A DNA stretch of 55,500 nt from Cyanobacteria bacterium PR.3.49 (GCA_013997645.1 PNKB01000010.1:1-55500); one strand, 5' to 3'. Positions 28,840 to 38,439 are shown, counted from the first letter of the stretch. A program made the numbers and translations. Notes: a model not told the origin generated them from the letters alone.

Positions 28840-30507
28840 TTAGTTTTGGCTGGCCGTCTGTGAAGAAATCATGTGCTCGTTGAGAATACTGATTGTGTTC
28901 TCGACTTCCATTTCAGTTCGGGTGAAACTCCAGTCGAGGCAGTCCTTGACCAGTTGCGCCACTTTCGGAATTGCTTCCAGGCACTGCCCCTGGTGAACCA
29001 ATCCCATTCTCATGCGCCGGAAAAGCAAGTCTTCTAAAAGCATGGCTGATTCATTGACTATGCAGTGAGGAATTTCGGCCATGATGGGCGGAAAGTCAGG
29101 GCAGACTCTCTGAGCCAGCTGCGGATCTTTTTCGACGACGCTCAGAACTTCATCGGCATCTTTGCCATAGCTGGCGATCAAATGATCGATTGTGGCCGGT
29201 TCGATGGAAAGCTTGCGAGCCCGGGCTGCAATTTCTGCCGACGAGGTGAGAAAATCCTGCTTGTCTGTGAAGCCGCCCAGCATCATCGTTTCTGTGCGCG
29301 ACTGGCGGGCTGCCGAAGCCAGATCCGGATGTTGCTCGAAGACTTTATTCAATACTTCGTTGGCCATTATGCGGTAATTCGTTAGCTTTCCACCCAGGAG
29401 CCCGACTACTTTATAGGGCCCTACATAAATCAAATGCTCTCTGGAAACATTGCCCGTAGCCTTGCCAGACTCGGAAGGCGGCGGGCCGACCAGTGGGCGC
29501 AATCCCGCCCAGCTCGCAATGACGTCCTCTCGAGAGATTTTGTTGGAGCCGGCGTAGGAGTTGACGACCGCAATCAGATAATCGACTTCGTCTTTTGTCG
29601 CCAACGGATTGTCGATATCTAAGGCGTAGGCAGTGTCAGTGGTGCCGATCATGACAGCGCGTTGCCACGGCACTACGAATACATAACGACCATCTTTGGT
29701 AGGCAAGAAAAGTGCCGTGTTCGTTTCGAATGCCGACTGAGGAACCATGATGTGCGTCCCCTTGGCAGGCGAGCATTGAGGCTGCCAGGACGGCTCCAGC
29801 ATCTTCATCAATTTGTCGGACCAGATGCCCGCCGCATTTACATACGCCCGTGCGCGTATTTCGATGTCACCGCCCGCATAACAGTCATGACACTTAATTG
29901 CGACGAGGTTGCCGGATTCCGCACGGAAACCGGTTACCTCCATGTAATTAATGGCCGTCGCGCCCTCTTTGTCGGCTGATTTAACGACTTCCATGACCAG
30001 GCGCGCATCATCGGTAATGCAGTCGTGAAATCGCAGACCGTCGACGATGCGCTCCTGACTCAAAGCCGGCGCCGACTCAAGGACCTGGCTTTTGGACAGC
30101 CTGGTGTGTTTATGATCTTTGATTACGTCGAGGGCGAGAAAGTCGTATAGAGTGAGACCCAAACGTGCCTTAAAGCCGAAAAATCGACTTTCGCTGAGAA
30201 TGGGCAGCACGAAAGAGAAATCTCTTACCATATGTGGCGCAAGCTTTTCCAGAAGTGCTCTTTCGTGGAGCAACTCGCGTGTGAGACCGAAGTGAAATTG
30301 TTCTAGATAACGCAACCCACCGTGGATGAGCTTGGTCGTCTTGCTTGAAGTGCCGGAGGCGAAATCGCGTTTTTCGATGAGCGCTACTTTCAAACCGCGC
30401 GACGCCGCATTCTGAGCGATTCCTGCCCCGACGATGCCGCCGCCTATAACGGCCAGGTCGAAATCAGTTTGAGTTGCATCTTGTACTGCTTGACTTCGCG
30501 GTTTCAT
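28840..30507 (-). CDS. glpD: Aerobic glycerol-3-phosphate dehydrogenase GlpD
   Basis: GlpD oxidises sn-glycerol 3-phosphate to dihydroxyacetone phosphate with FAD and passes electrons to quinone at the membrane. The start is set at ATG 30505-30507 with AGGAAA upstream; the 43-codon upstream extension of the frame looks non-coding. The 555-residue protein has the FAD motif AVIGGGIVGAGIAQ near the N-terminus, SGTSSKTTKLIHGGLRYLEQ, GTHIMVPQ and the VGLLGGKLTNYR stretch, then the C-terminal GlpD-type helical domain. Length suits the family. It heads a leftward group with the hydroxyacid dehydrogenase and GT87-like genes. Confidence 0.93.
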   Translation of the reverse strand: MKPRSQAVQDATQTDFDLAVIGGGIVGAGIAQNAASRGLKVALIEKRDFASGTSSKTTKLIHGGLRYLEQFHFGLTRELLHERALLEKLAPHMVRDFSFVLPILSESRFFGFKARLGLTLYDFLALDVIKDHKHTRLSKSQVLESAPALSQERIVDGLRFHDCITDDARLVMEVVKSADKEGATAINYMEVTGFRAESGNLVAIKCHDCYAGGDIEIRARAYVNAAGIWSDKLMKMLEPSWQPQCSPAKGTHIMVPQSAFETNTALFLPTKDGRYVFVVPWQRAVMIGTTDTAYALDIDNPLATKDEVDYLIAVVNSYAGSNKISREDVIASWAGLRPLVGPPPSESGKATGNVSREHLIYVGPYKVVGLLGGKLTNYRIMANEVLNKVFEQHPDLASAARQSRTETMMLGGFTDKQDFLTSSAEIAARARKLSIEPATIDHLIASYGKDADEVLSVVEKDPQLAQRVCPDFPPIMAEIPHCIVNESAMLLEDLLFRRMRMGLVHQGQCLEAIPKVAQLVKDCLDWSFTRTEMEVENTISILNEHMISSQTASQN

Positions 30508-30938
30508 TACTGTTTCCTGTATCGCCCCACGGTACGTATTTTTGCAGCGCAGGCGTCGCGTACTTGACCGGCAAGTATTTCGATTTGACGTCTTATTGTG
30601 ACATGTTGGGATATTAGCGCTCGGCGCTGTGAACATAAGTAAGCAACAGGCTGGGACCGAAAATAATTCTTCTGCAACTTTGCCGGTTGCGCTAAAACCT
30701 TTGCTGCGGGCGGGTTTGAGAAATCGCTATCGACCGGCGCACCTTATTTTTTGCCCATCTAACCTGAAGCTGTGAGATCTACAAGGTAAATCCGAGGCTA
30801 ATACTTTATTCTTTAGAACTGCCAAAGCTGGTCGTGATGCATGTGTGTCCGCCGGATGGCGCTCAAGAATGTTAAAGCCCAGTCAGGTCGCAAGCGCAGA
30901 TTTGACGCTGCGAAAATTGCAAGTTGGTAAAAATAACG
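30508..30938. other. Intergenic region between divergent glpD and TPR-CHAT genes
   Basis: This 431-bp stretch must carry the promoters of both flanking genes. I saw no convincing promoter pair, riboswitch fold, hairpin or additional gene. The frame upstream of glpD stays open for 43 codons but has no ribosome site and no homologous look. Confidence 0.5.
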
Positions 30939-33902
30939 ATGAAAAATCTGATTACGAGTGGACTCTGTGCATTGCTGGCCAGCACTACCTGTGGTGCCCT
31001 AGCCGCGGAAAACCCGTCAGCCCCGGTGCTGCCGAAGGGGCAATTTGAGATTCCCAAAGGACTCGGTGAAATTCGCGTTAGAGCAAATGATCAACCGACT
31101 CCGGCAGGTTTGGATCATTTGTCCAGCCCGGGAACGGTTCAGCAAATACCGCAATTGCCGGAGCTGGCACAAACGCCGGAAGCTATCGACAAAGTTCATA
31201 AGCTCGAAGAAGAGGGAGAAAAACTCTTCAACAAAAACATGAACGATAAGGCTCTGATCAAGTGGCAAGAAGCCTATGGTTTGTGCCTCGAGATGAAGTA
31301 TATAGAAGGCCAGGCGCGCGCACTCACGAACATGGCTCGCACCTACCTCGCCAACGCGCATTATGTGAAAGCTAAATATCTTGCGGATAATGCTTGCGAA
31401 ATTTTACTGGAAACGCAGAACAAGAAAGATTTGGGTAAAGCTAGGGTGGCACTCGCCCAAGCGTATTTCGGACTGGATAATCCAATTCTTGCCGGGCAGC
31501 AGCTGGAGCTGGCGCTCAAAGACTATGCTGCCGTTGGTACAACTAATTCGCGCGATTCAGCTCAGCTGACGGCAATTTGCGCCGGCGTGCTGTTGAAGAT
31601 TGGTAAGTTCAAAGAAGCTTTAATGTTCAATCAAGCCTCCGCAACCTATCTTGAGCAGTGCCAAGAATTGCATACGGCTGTGGCGAAGCGAGTTGCATCC
31701 GCCAATATCATGATCAGCCTCGGCCTTTACACTGCAGCGATGGAAGAAGCAGACCGCGCTCTTGCCACAGCAAAGACTAGCAAAAATCCAGTCAGCTTGC
31801 CGGTCGCTCTGGCTTGCATGGCTAATGCACAATACGCATTGGGTGAGTACTCAAAAGCACTTAAAACCTTTGAAGAAACCGTTCAGGTCACCAACAAACT
31901 GCCTTCCAACGCCCCCATGCCTGATTTGTCAAAAGCTAATCTGGAACTTGGGTACGGGCATGCATTGATTGCTTGCGGTTACCTCGAACAAGCAAAGACT
32001 CACATCGAGCTTTCTATACCGCTTTTTAAGAAAGGCGCCAGTGTCGCCGGACAAGCGCAAGCTACCAATGCACTCGGCATCATTGAAACGAGCCTCGGGC
32101 ACAATGAGAATGCTGCACTTTTATTCCATGAAGCATTGGACCTCCAGGGCGTCATGAATCCGCGCAATGAAAGACTGCAACTTGCTATAACTCAAAACCT
32201 GGCTGCTGCTCAATCGAGATCTGGAAAAAACAGCGAAGCAAAACTGCTTCTCGCACAGGGCATGTCATTATTTACAAGAAGTAAAAAGCCGCTGAAAGAC
32301 CCGATCATGGAAACCAAAACCATGGTTGCTCTGGGTGAAGTTCTGCTCAAGCTTTCCGATACGCAAATTGCTCAAGCGCGCTTGAAGGACGCAATAACTC
32401 TGGCAACAAGAATTCAGGATGATGCCACTCTCTGGCGTGCCTACACATTGTTGGCCAAAATTGCTCAAAATGATCCGGCTGCGGAGACACCGGTCACTGA
32501 GCTGCTGACCAGCGCCCTCTCGCACTTCCGCTCTCCTCAAGCTGGCGTGTACCCGACTCCCGAACGGCTCGATTATCCGACTACGCGTCAGGATTTAGGA
32601 GAGCAGTTGGTGGCATTGCTTGCCAAACACAAAATGTCGCAAGAAGCGTTGATTGCTGCAGAGCAATTGAAAGACGAATTGTTTATCGTTGAATGGAACC
32701 GTCGCGGCGGCAGAGTCAAACCTGACGATGCAGACATCTACAACGACCTGATGACCACGCGTGCTCATTTGCATGCTTGCGAAGATGCCAGCCCGCCTTC
32801 CGCTCTCACTAAAGAGTGGAAAAAGTGGATTGAGCGATTCCAACAGTTGGTTGCCGACAACCGCGCCCTGGCTCGATTGATTGCTCCTCTGCCGACCAGC
32901 GCCGAGCAGATTCTCGTGTCTGTGAGAAACAACAAGGCGACTATAATCGACTATCTGGTCGGCACGTCATCGTCCGTTGTATTCACTATGGATGGCACTG
33001 GACGCCTCTCCGCTTCGGTAATTCCTGTTGGTCAGGCAAAACTCAAAGATCAAGTCAATGCGCTGATCACCAGCATGAACAATCCTCAATCACCGGATGC
33101 TCAGGCCGGCGAGCGTATGCTCCTGCAAACTCTATACCGCGAGCTGATACCACCGGCGGTTGCGCAGTCTCTGCCCAATAACCCTGAGCAAACTGTCGCC
33201 ATTATTCCTGATGGTGTTCTCTACAATTTGCCATTTGCAGCATTGATTGATGCCAACGGCAAATATATGATCGAGCGCCATAGTCTGACTATGGCACCGT
33301 CACTGGGTGTTTTCATGGACAGCCCGCCGCGCTACACCGACGATCAATCGCTGGTTTTGGCCTCGGGACCTCAGGGTGACGACATGTTCGTGCAACTTTT
33401 CCAACCGGAATTGGTGACACGCCTGGTCGGAAAAGATACTCCTATCAGTTCTATACAAGAGAATGTCCGCGGCAAGTCCGTGGTGCACTTCTCCAGCAAA
33501 GTGCCGCTGCATGAGAAAAATCCGATGGATTCAGTCTTGCCGCTCGCTCCCAGCAAGGATGACGGCGGAAAGAAAGTGACCGCAGACAAATTATTCGGAC
33601 TTAGTTTGCCGAATGATTTGATGGTTTGGAGCGGCAGCTCTATATATGGAAAAGATATACAGGGCAACGCCGTCAAGGTGTTCAGTTCCGGTTTGAATTA
33701 TGCGGGCGTTCGCAACGTTCTCATGACCCTCTGGTCTGAACCATCCGGCGACAGACAGGCCGAGCTGGTTGAGTTCTACAAGAGCAAGCAGGCCGGCTTG
33801 AACCAAGCGCAATCTTTGAGACGCGCCCAAATGTTGGCGTTGTCAAAAGATCCTTCGGCGAAATCTTGGGCGGCATTTCAATTGCTCGGACCTGGTTTTT
33901 AG
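30939..33902 (+). CDS. Secreted TPR-CHAT protein with a degenerate CHAT active site
   Basis: The start is placed at ATG 30939, which opens a clean signal peptide (cleavage near ALA-AEN); an earlier TTG 30924 adds five residues only. The 987-residue protein has about ten TPR units (roughly residues 60-600) and a C-terminal CHAT domain (about 670-987) with the ILYNLPFAAL-type entry and a final LRRAQ helix. CHAT proteases use a His in HFxxHG and a Cys in SAC. Here these read HFSSK (K854) and SGSS (S900), so the dyad is absent. Catalysis is therefore doubtful; it may be a binding scaffold outside the cytoplasm. Confidence 0.88.
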   Translation: MKNLITSGLCALLASTTCGALAAENPSAPVLPKGQFEIPKGLGEIRVRANDQPTPAGLDHLSSPGTVQQIPQLPELAQTPEAIDKVHKLEEEGEKLFNKNMNDKALIKWQEAYGLCLEMKYIEGQARALTNMARTYLANAHYVKAKYLADNACEILLETQNKKDLGKARVALAQAYFGLDNPILAGQQLELALKDYAAVGTTNSRDSAQLTAICAGVLLKIGKFKEALMFNQASATYLEQCQELHTAVAKRVASANIMISLGLYTAAMEEADRALATAKTSKNPVSLPVALACMANAQYALGEYSKALKTFEETVQVTNKLPSNAPMPDLSKANLELGYGHALIACGYLEQAKTHIELSIPLFKKGASVAGQAQATNALGIIETSLGHNENAALLFHEALDLQGVMNPRNERLQLAITQNLAAAQSRSGKNSEAKLLLAQGMSLFTRSKKPLKDPIMETKTMVALGEVLLKLSDTQIAQARLKDAITLATRIQDDATLWRAYTLLAKIAQNDPAAETPVTELLTSALSHFRSPQAGVYPTPERLDYPTTRQDLGEQLVALLAKHKMSQEALIAAEQLKDELFIVEWNRRGGRVKPDDADIYNDLMTTRAHLHACEDASPPSALTKEWKKWIERFQQLVADNRALARLIAPLPTSAEQILVSVRNNKATIIDYLVGTSSSVVFTMDGTGRLSASVIPVGQAKLKDQVNALITSMNNPQSPDAQAGERMLLQTLYRELIPPAVAQSLPNNPEQTVAIIPDGVLYNLPFAALIDANGKYMIERHSLTMAPSLGVFMDSPPRYTDDQSLVLASGPQGDDMFVQLFQPELVTRLVGKDTPISSIQENVRGKSVVHFSSKVPLHEKNPMDSVLPLAPSKDDGGKKVTADKLFGLSLPNDLMVWSGSSIYGKDIQGNAVKVFSSGLNYAGVRNVLMTLWSEPSGDRQAELVEFYKSKQAGLNQAQSLRRAQMLALSKDPSAKSWAAFQLLGPGF

Positions 33903-34040
33903 GAGCGCATGACAACCGTGTTTTGTTAGACAATGGAAAGGTTTTCCGCCTTATAGATTAAGTATTGAAGTCAAGAAGTTCGCTGAAAGTATACGCGTTG
34001 TATAACTCAATATCCGGGTCAGTTGTAATTGGGGTTGCAT

Positions 34041-35783
34041 ATGAAAAGGCGTAAAGTTGCCAAGAGATTTTACGGTTCCACCGCGAAAAAACAATTAGCT
34101 TGTCTGAGCCTCGCTGCATCAGTGCTGGCTTCACCGTTTGCTGCGTATGCAGATACTGCTTCGACACAAACTTCAGTCGATAGCAAAATGGCACCAGTCT
34201 CTGCGGTCAGCGAAGGTGAAGTGCTCAATATTCTTGCTGCACCTCCAGCGACGTCCACCGATCTAGAAAAAATTGCCCCAACCAACGCGGTTTACACGGA
34301 TATCTCCGCAAAGCCGGCTGCCGAATCTGCTGAAACAGTCGAATCTAAAGATTCGAAAGTTTCTTCAGTTTCGAAAGATGCCAAAGAAACAAAAGATGCG
34401 CAGAAGACGGGCGGAAAGATGTCCAAACTGCGCAAAATGGCTTCTCGTGTACGCCTTAATCGCGACAAAAAGCAAATTGCCAGTGCTGAACCAGCAGCAC
34501 AGGAAGAGAAGAAAGCTGAAGCTACAGAATCGACCACTGCTGCAGAAACAGCGGCAGCACCAGTCGAAGCTGGCGCTGCCGCAGATGCAAAAGCGACTCA
34601 GGCAGGCACCCCGGAAGCCTCCAGCACAGCCGCACCCGGCTGGAATGAAGGCAGCGAAGCAGCAGCAAAAACCAGCACTGCCGATGCCGCTGAAGTGAAG
34701 ACAGAAGCGTCTGCTCCTGCAGTTGCCGATCAAGCTGCCACTGCTGTTGCGCCGCCCGTAGACGGCGATGCTTCCACGGCTGCCGTAGCGGATGCTGCCG
34801 AAACAATTGAAGACAACAACGGCGACAAGCATGACGGCGCATCCATCGCATTCGGCTTGCCCGGCACTTTGAATGATCTGGAAGCTGCTTCAAAACTGAC
34901 ACCGGATGGCATTATCGTTGTAGACAACGACGAAGCAGTCGAGCAAAACGATCATCTCCAATACGAAGATATGCCGCTCGATGAAGGCAAATCCAAGATC
35001 AAAATTGGTGCACGTTTTCCAGTTGTGATTTCCTCTGCCATCAACAGCAAAACCGCTAAGAAAGGCGATCGCGTTGAAGCAAGACTGAAGTATGACCTGA
35101 AGATTGGCGATAAGTTAATAGCTAAGAAGGGCTCTGTAGTCAGAGGTCACCTCAACTACTGCCTGAAAGCACGCACTATCCTCCACTCCTTGGTCAGCCC
35201 CGAGCGCTGGTACAGAAATTCCGGCTGCGTCGGCATTGACTTCGATGAAATCGTCAACGAGAAAGGCGAGCACATCCCTTGTGTCGCTGCGCCTGCAAGA
35301 GCCGGACGCGTCATCAAAAACAAAGGCGAAGGGCGTGAATTGGGCGTCAACCACAACGGTCAGGTGACCGGTCCGTGGGCTCAACAACTGCGCTACAAAG
35401 CTGTACGCGTCGGACTCAACTTTGCATTAGCACCCACCGGCGTATTCAGTTTTGGCGCCATGCCGGTCGCACTGGGAGTTATTGGTGCCGCCAATCCTAA
35501 CTTCGCTTTCGGCAGACCGGTCGGACTCAACGTTCGTCACCGTCGCATCAAAGGCTTCGCATGGGGCTTCTTGAGCGGTATTCCCGGCAGCTGGTTGATT
35601 GAAGACACCACCGTAAAAGGTCAGGAAGCGATTATCAAGCCAGGCGATGAGTTCTACGCTGCATTCAAGCAAGAATTCAATGGCGAGCCGGAAACCGACG
35701 CTTCCATCTTGGCTGGCGGATCCACCAAGGTGCGCGGCCAGGTTGTTAAAGAGCCAGCCGCTGACAAAGCCAAAACGAAGTAG
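34041..35783 (+). CDS. Secreted protein with a TrbI/VirB10-like C-terminal domain and a disordered linker
   Basis: ATG 34041 follows GGGG by about 8 bp; a TTG 12 bp earlier is in frame but overlaps that site. The 580-residue protein has a long basic signal peptide (cleavage near YADTA), then a Lys/Glu/Ala/Thr-rich low-complexity region (about 85-275) that should be disordered. The C-terminal part opens with ARFPVVISSAINSKTAKKGD and later AKKGSVVRGHL, a pattern seen in TrbI/VirB10-like beta-barrel domains. A Gly/Phe-rich stretch (about 475-500) may be membrane-associated. The convergent gene encodes a shorter protein with the same core motif. Exact role unknown. Confidence 0.75.
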   Translation: MKRRKVAKRFYGSTAKKQLACLSLAASVLASPFAAYADTASTQTSVDSKMAPVSAVSEGEVLNILAAPPATSTDLEKIAPTNAVYTDISAKPAAESAETVESKDSKVSSVSKDAKETKDAQKTGGKMSKLRKMASRVRLNRDKKQIASAEPAAQEEKKAEATESTTAAETAAAPVEAGAAADAKATQAGTPEASSTAAPGWNEGSEAAAKTSTADAAEVKTEASAPAVADQAATAVAPPVDGDASTAAVADAAETIEDNNGDKHDGASIAFGLPGTLNDLEAASKLTPDGIIVVDNDEAVEQNDHLQYEDMPLDEGKSKIKIGARFPVVISSAINSKTAKKGDRVEARLKYDLKIGDKLIAKKGSVVRGHLNYCLKARTILHSLVSPERWYRNSGCVGIDFDEIVNEKGEHIPCVAAPARAGRVIKNKGEGRELGVNHNGQVTGPWAQQLRYKAVRVGLNFALAPTGVFSFGAMPVALGVIGAANPNFAFGRPVGLNVRHRRIKGFAWGFLSGIPGSWLIEDTTVKGQEAIIKPGDEFYAAFKQEFNGEPETDASILAGGSTKVRGQVVKEPAADKAKTK

Positions 35784-35810
35784 GATTCGTCAGAGGCAAA
35801 CAAGTTGCAG

Positions 35811-35838
35811 AGAAGCGTCGGGTTTACCTGGCGCTTCT
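35811..35838. terminator. Hairpin 1 of the convergent intergenic cluster
   Basis: AGAAGCG (35811-35817) and CGCTTCT (35832-35838) form a perfect 7-bp stem with a 14-base loop, starting 28 bp past the stop of the rightward gene. TAGCTTT follows, so it could act as a weak terminator. Confidence 0.45.
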
Positions 35839-35871
35839 TAGCTTTAATGCTCAAATGACTTTCGCGTTGAA

Positions 35872-35938
35872 GACGGAGCGGTTATCCGGAGCAACGACTC
35901 TGCTTGCAGCCGTCTTTGCGCAGGGTGACCGCTCCGTC
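35872..35938. repeat. Hairpin 2: long-range inverted repeat
   Basis: GACGGAGCGGT (35872-35882) is exactly complementary to 35928-35938, and with G-U pairs the stem extends to about 16 bp. The 45-base interior is GC-balanced and lacks an open frame. No T-tract follows on either side. Confidence 0.75.
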
Positions 35939-35964
35939 TGGCCAGCGAGCTGCTGTTATGGCGG

Positions 35965-35978
35965 ATGCGCGAACGCAT
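35965..35978. repeat. Hairpin 3: 5-bp stem with a CGAA tetraloop
   Basis: ATGCG-CGAA-CGCAT forms a compact perfect hairpin between hairpins 2 and 4. Short, but its place in a series of hairpins makes it worth recording. Confidence 0.55.
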
Positions 35979-35985
35979 AGGAGAA

Positions 35986-36007
35986 GGGAGCCGCATATGC
36001 AGCTCCC
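35986..36007. terminator. Hairpin 4: probable bidirectional terminator
   Basis: GGGAGCCGCAT (35986-35996) pairs with ATGCAGCTCCC (35997-36007) with one mismatch. A T-rich stretch (TTTATTTTTG) follows about 14 bases later on the plus strand, and the stop of the leftward gene lies 30 bp away. It probably ends one or both convergent transcripts. Confidence 0.5.
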
Positions 36008-36036
36008 CTCTGGCTTCCTGTTTATTTTTGTCTGGC

Positions 36037-37293
36037 TTAGAAGTTGCCGGACATCGGTTGACCGCCGCCTGCAATCGTCACTGGAGCGTCCAGTTGAAGC
36101 TGCATGGATGTTCCTGACGGGATGGTCACTTCTTTGCCTTTTCTCATGATCAAGCTTTGTGCAACCCCGGCGCCGGCACCAATTGCGGTACCAGACCAGG
36201 CGCCTCTTCCTACGCCGCCTCTGCCGCCGGCGATAGCACCAACTGCGGTGCCGAGGGCGGCGCCCGTTCCTGCGCCGATCGCTCCACGAATGGCTCCTTG
36301 ACCGACTTTCGTCTTCCAGGTTTCGCCTCTCAGAGTGTCGTCTTGATCGCTGCCGCCATCGGTGTATTTACCGATGCCGCCAACCAGGTGAGCGGTGATT
36401 GGTGTTTCTATACCATCAGGAGTGCGCAGGCGGTTGAATTTGATGGTCAAGCTGGATGCGCGTCCGAAGTACTTTCCGGCCGAAGCATCAGTTACAGTAC
36501 CGATTACCAGCGAGCCTGCCGGTATTTGTGAATCGCCCAGCATGACGCTTTGGTTGATGGTGGCCTGAATCAAATCGCCGGGTTTGGCTACTTGAGTCGA
36601 TATGGCTGTCTGCAATGCGATAGGGATGGTCAAGCCTGCCGGTGCATAAGCTACGCGACCCTGGCGGAATCCTTGCGGTGCACCATAACCTTGCGGTGCG
36701 CCGTATCCTTGAGGCGGCATGCCGTATGAGGCTTGCTGCGGTGCGCCATATCCTTGAGGCGCGCCGGTTTGATAATAATCAGTGGGCGGTTGTGCTGTCG
36801 CTGCATAAGGTTGTTGTCTTTGCGGCGCTTGCGCAACAGCCGGTGCACTCGAGCTATATTCGCCGGTGAGCTGGGCCACGTAGCTCTCGACGCTGGCTTG
36901 GTCAACCAGGGTGTTGCGCAGAGCATCGGCCCATTTCTTCGCCAAAAGTGCCGGTGTCGTGCCGTTGGCTTTTGCATTAGCCGCATCAACTTCGACAATT
37001 TTGTAGCCGCCCAAGGTGATGACCGGGCTGCCCTTTACATAAGTGATATTGACTGAAGACGGACTGCGATCTTTTGTAGCAACGAGCGCATTATCCAGAT
37101 TTTTTTGGATTACTTCAGCGCGGGCTTCGGGGCTCATACCGCCAACTGCCACCTTGCTTGAAATAACGGGAACACCAGCGATATGAACGTCTGCATTCGC
37201 TGCCAGCACCGAAAGTGGTGCGATAAGGAATGCTTGGCTCAGGACTAGAGCGCCGGCGACAAGTCTGCGTTTAGAAGAGTTGAACGAAGTCAT
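36037..37293 (-). CDS. Secreted protein with a TrbI/VirB10-like domain and glycine zipper
   Basis: The 418-residue protein has a signal peptide (cleavage near LAANA), an N-terminal domain (about 30-145) with regular strand/helix alternation, and a Gln/Pro/Gly/Tyr-rich linker (about 155-225) with PQGYGAP-type repeats. The C-terminal domain contains PIALQTAISTQVAKPGD and the IPAGSLVIGTV stretch, the same pattern as in the convergent gene. It ends with a Gly-zipper-like segment (IGAGTGAALGTAVGAIAGG, about 330-350) able to pack into or across a membrane. AAGGTG lies upstream of ATG 37293 at a somewhat long spacing. I infer an envelope structural role. Confidence 0.75.
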   Translation of the reverse strand: MTSFNSSKRRLVAGALVLSQAFLIAPLSVLAANADVHIAGVPVISSKVAVGGMSPEARAEVIQKNLDNALVATKDRSPSSVNITYVKGSPVITLGGYKIVEVDAANAKANGTTPALLAKKWADALRNTLVDQASVESYVAQLTGEYSSSAPAVAQAPQRQQPYAATAQPPTDYYQTGAPQGYGAPQQASYGMPPQGYGAPQGYGAPQGFRQGRVAYAPAGLTIPIALQTAISTQVAKPGDLIQATINQSVMLGDSQIPAGSLVIGTVTDASAGKYFGRASSLTIKFNRLRTPDGIETPITAHLVGGIGKYTDGGSDQDDTLRGETWKTKVGQGAIRGAIGAGTGAALGTAVGAIAGGRGGVGRGAWSGTAIGAGAGVAQSLIMRKGKEVTIPSGTSMQLQLDAPVTIAGGGQPMSGNF

Positions 37294-37635
37294 CTTATTT
37301 TTTTCACCTTGCCAGAGTTTTAGTTCGAGTCCAGTTACAGGCTGTTTTCAGGGAAACTGTCATACCTGACCTAACTGAGAGTCATCAGGTGCCTATGCAG
37401 CTTTCCTGTGCTTCACGAACCCAGAGACAGCAAAAAGTTTAGCAATGTTCCCGAGCCACTGTCTGAGAGTCGGCTAAGACCTGTTGGAAACTTTGAAAAT
37501 GCCCGAGACCAGACGTTTTGCAGCTAGACTGAAGAGCCTCGCCGGCCGCCCGATAATAGATTTTTTCCAGGGTAGCGCTTGCCTGTATTGGACGGGTTTA
37601 ACTCGCTCTAAGTGTTGATGGTTACTATATAGAAG
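37294..37635. other. Intergenic region between divergent genes
   Basis: This 342-bp stretch separates the leftward glycine-zipper gene from the rightward SDR gene. An AT-rich TACTATATAG lies about 10 bp before the SDR start, too close to be its -10 box for a normal leader. No hairpin, RNA gene or further frame was convincing. Confidence 0.45.
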
Positions 37636-38439
37636 ATGGACAGAAAAGAAGACAAACATGAGAGCGTCGGCAGAGCGGCGTTTATAACCGGCGCCAGCAG
37701 GGGCATTGGACGCGCACTGTCCGAAAGACTGGCGCAAGACGGATTCGACATTGCTCTTTTTGCCAGAAGCGAAGATCTCCTGCGCCAATTAGAATCAGAC
37801 TTGAACGCCCTCGGGGTGCGGGCAGAGGCGTATTGCGTCGACGTTTCCGACGCGGAGCAATTTGCCGAAGCACTGGAGAAAGCTCGCAAAAAGCTCGGCG
37901 CACCTTCTGTTTTAATCAATAATGCCGGTGTTTATTACACGCAAAGCGTCGAGGGTCATTCTGTAGATCTCTTTAACGAAGTGCTGAAAACAAACCTGAC
38001 CAGCGCGCTCAATGCCTGTCAGTTCGTCGTTTCCGACATGAAGAAAAACGGCTGGGGCCGAATCATCAATATATCTTCTATATCCGGTAAAGTTGCTGAA
38101 GCCTTTGGAGTCGCCTATTCCGCGTCCAAGTTCGGCATGATCGCACTGACCCAATCTCTGGCGCTCGAGGTGGCTGAGTACGGCGTAACGGTCAATGCTG
38201 TCTGCCCCGGCTGGGTGGCCACAGAGATGACGAGGGCTCAGCTCAACGATGAGAAGTGGTGCGCGCTCAATCATTTGGAAGTCAGTCAATCCGAAGAAAT
38301 CGCTCGCCTTTCTGTGCCGCAAAAACGCCTCATTCAGCCCGCAGAGGTTGCACACCTAGTATCATTTTTGTGCAGCGAAAATGCTCGCGGCATTACGGGT
38401 CAATCAATAAATATATGCGGAGGTCTTTCCCTCAATTGA
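37636..38439 (+). CDS. FabG-like short-chain dehydrogenase/reductase
   Basis: A 267-residue classical SDR: TGASRGIG nucleotide motif (about 19-26), the Arg following in FARSED suggesting NADPH use, NNAG, the catalytic Ser in ISSISG, YSASK with the Tyr-Lys pair, and CPGWVATEM. The layout is that of 3-oxoacyl-ACP reductases and related 3-hydroxyacyl-CoA or sugar-alcohol dehydrogenases; the substrate cannot be fixed without an operon of fatty-acid genes. ATG 37636 has GAAG close upstream. Its stop codon overlaps the probable start of the pgeF gene, so the two are co-expressed. Confidence 0.88.
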   Translation: MDRKEDKHESVGRAAFITGASRGIGRALSERLAQDGFDIALFARSEDLLRQLESDLNALGVRAEAYCVDVSDAEQFAEALEKARKKLGAPSVLINNAGVYYTQSVEGHSVDLFNEVLKTNLTSALNACQFVVSDMKKNGWGRIINISSISGKVAEAFGVAYSASKFGMIALTQSLALEVAEYGVTVNAVCPGWVATEMTRAQLNDEKWCALNHLEVSQSEEIARLSVPQKRLIQPAEVAHLVSFLCSENARGITGQSINICGGLSLN

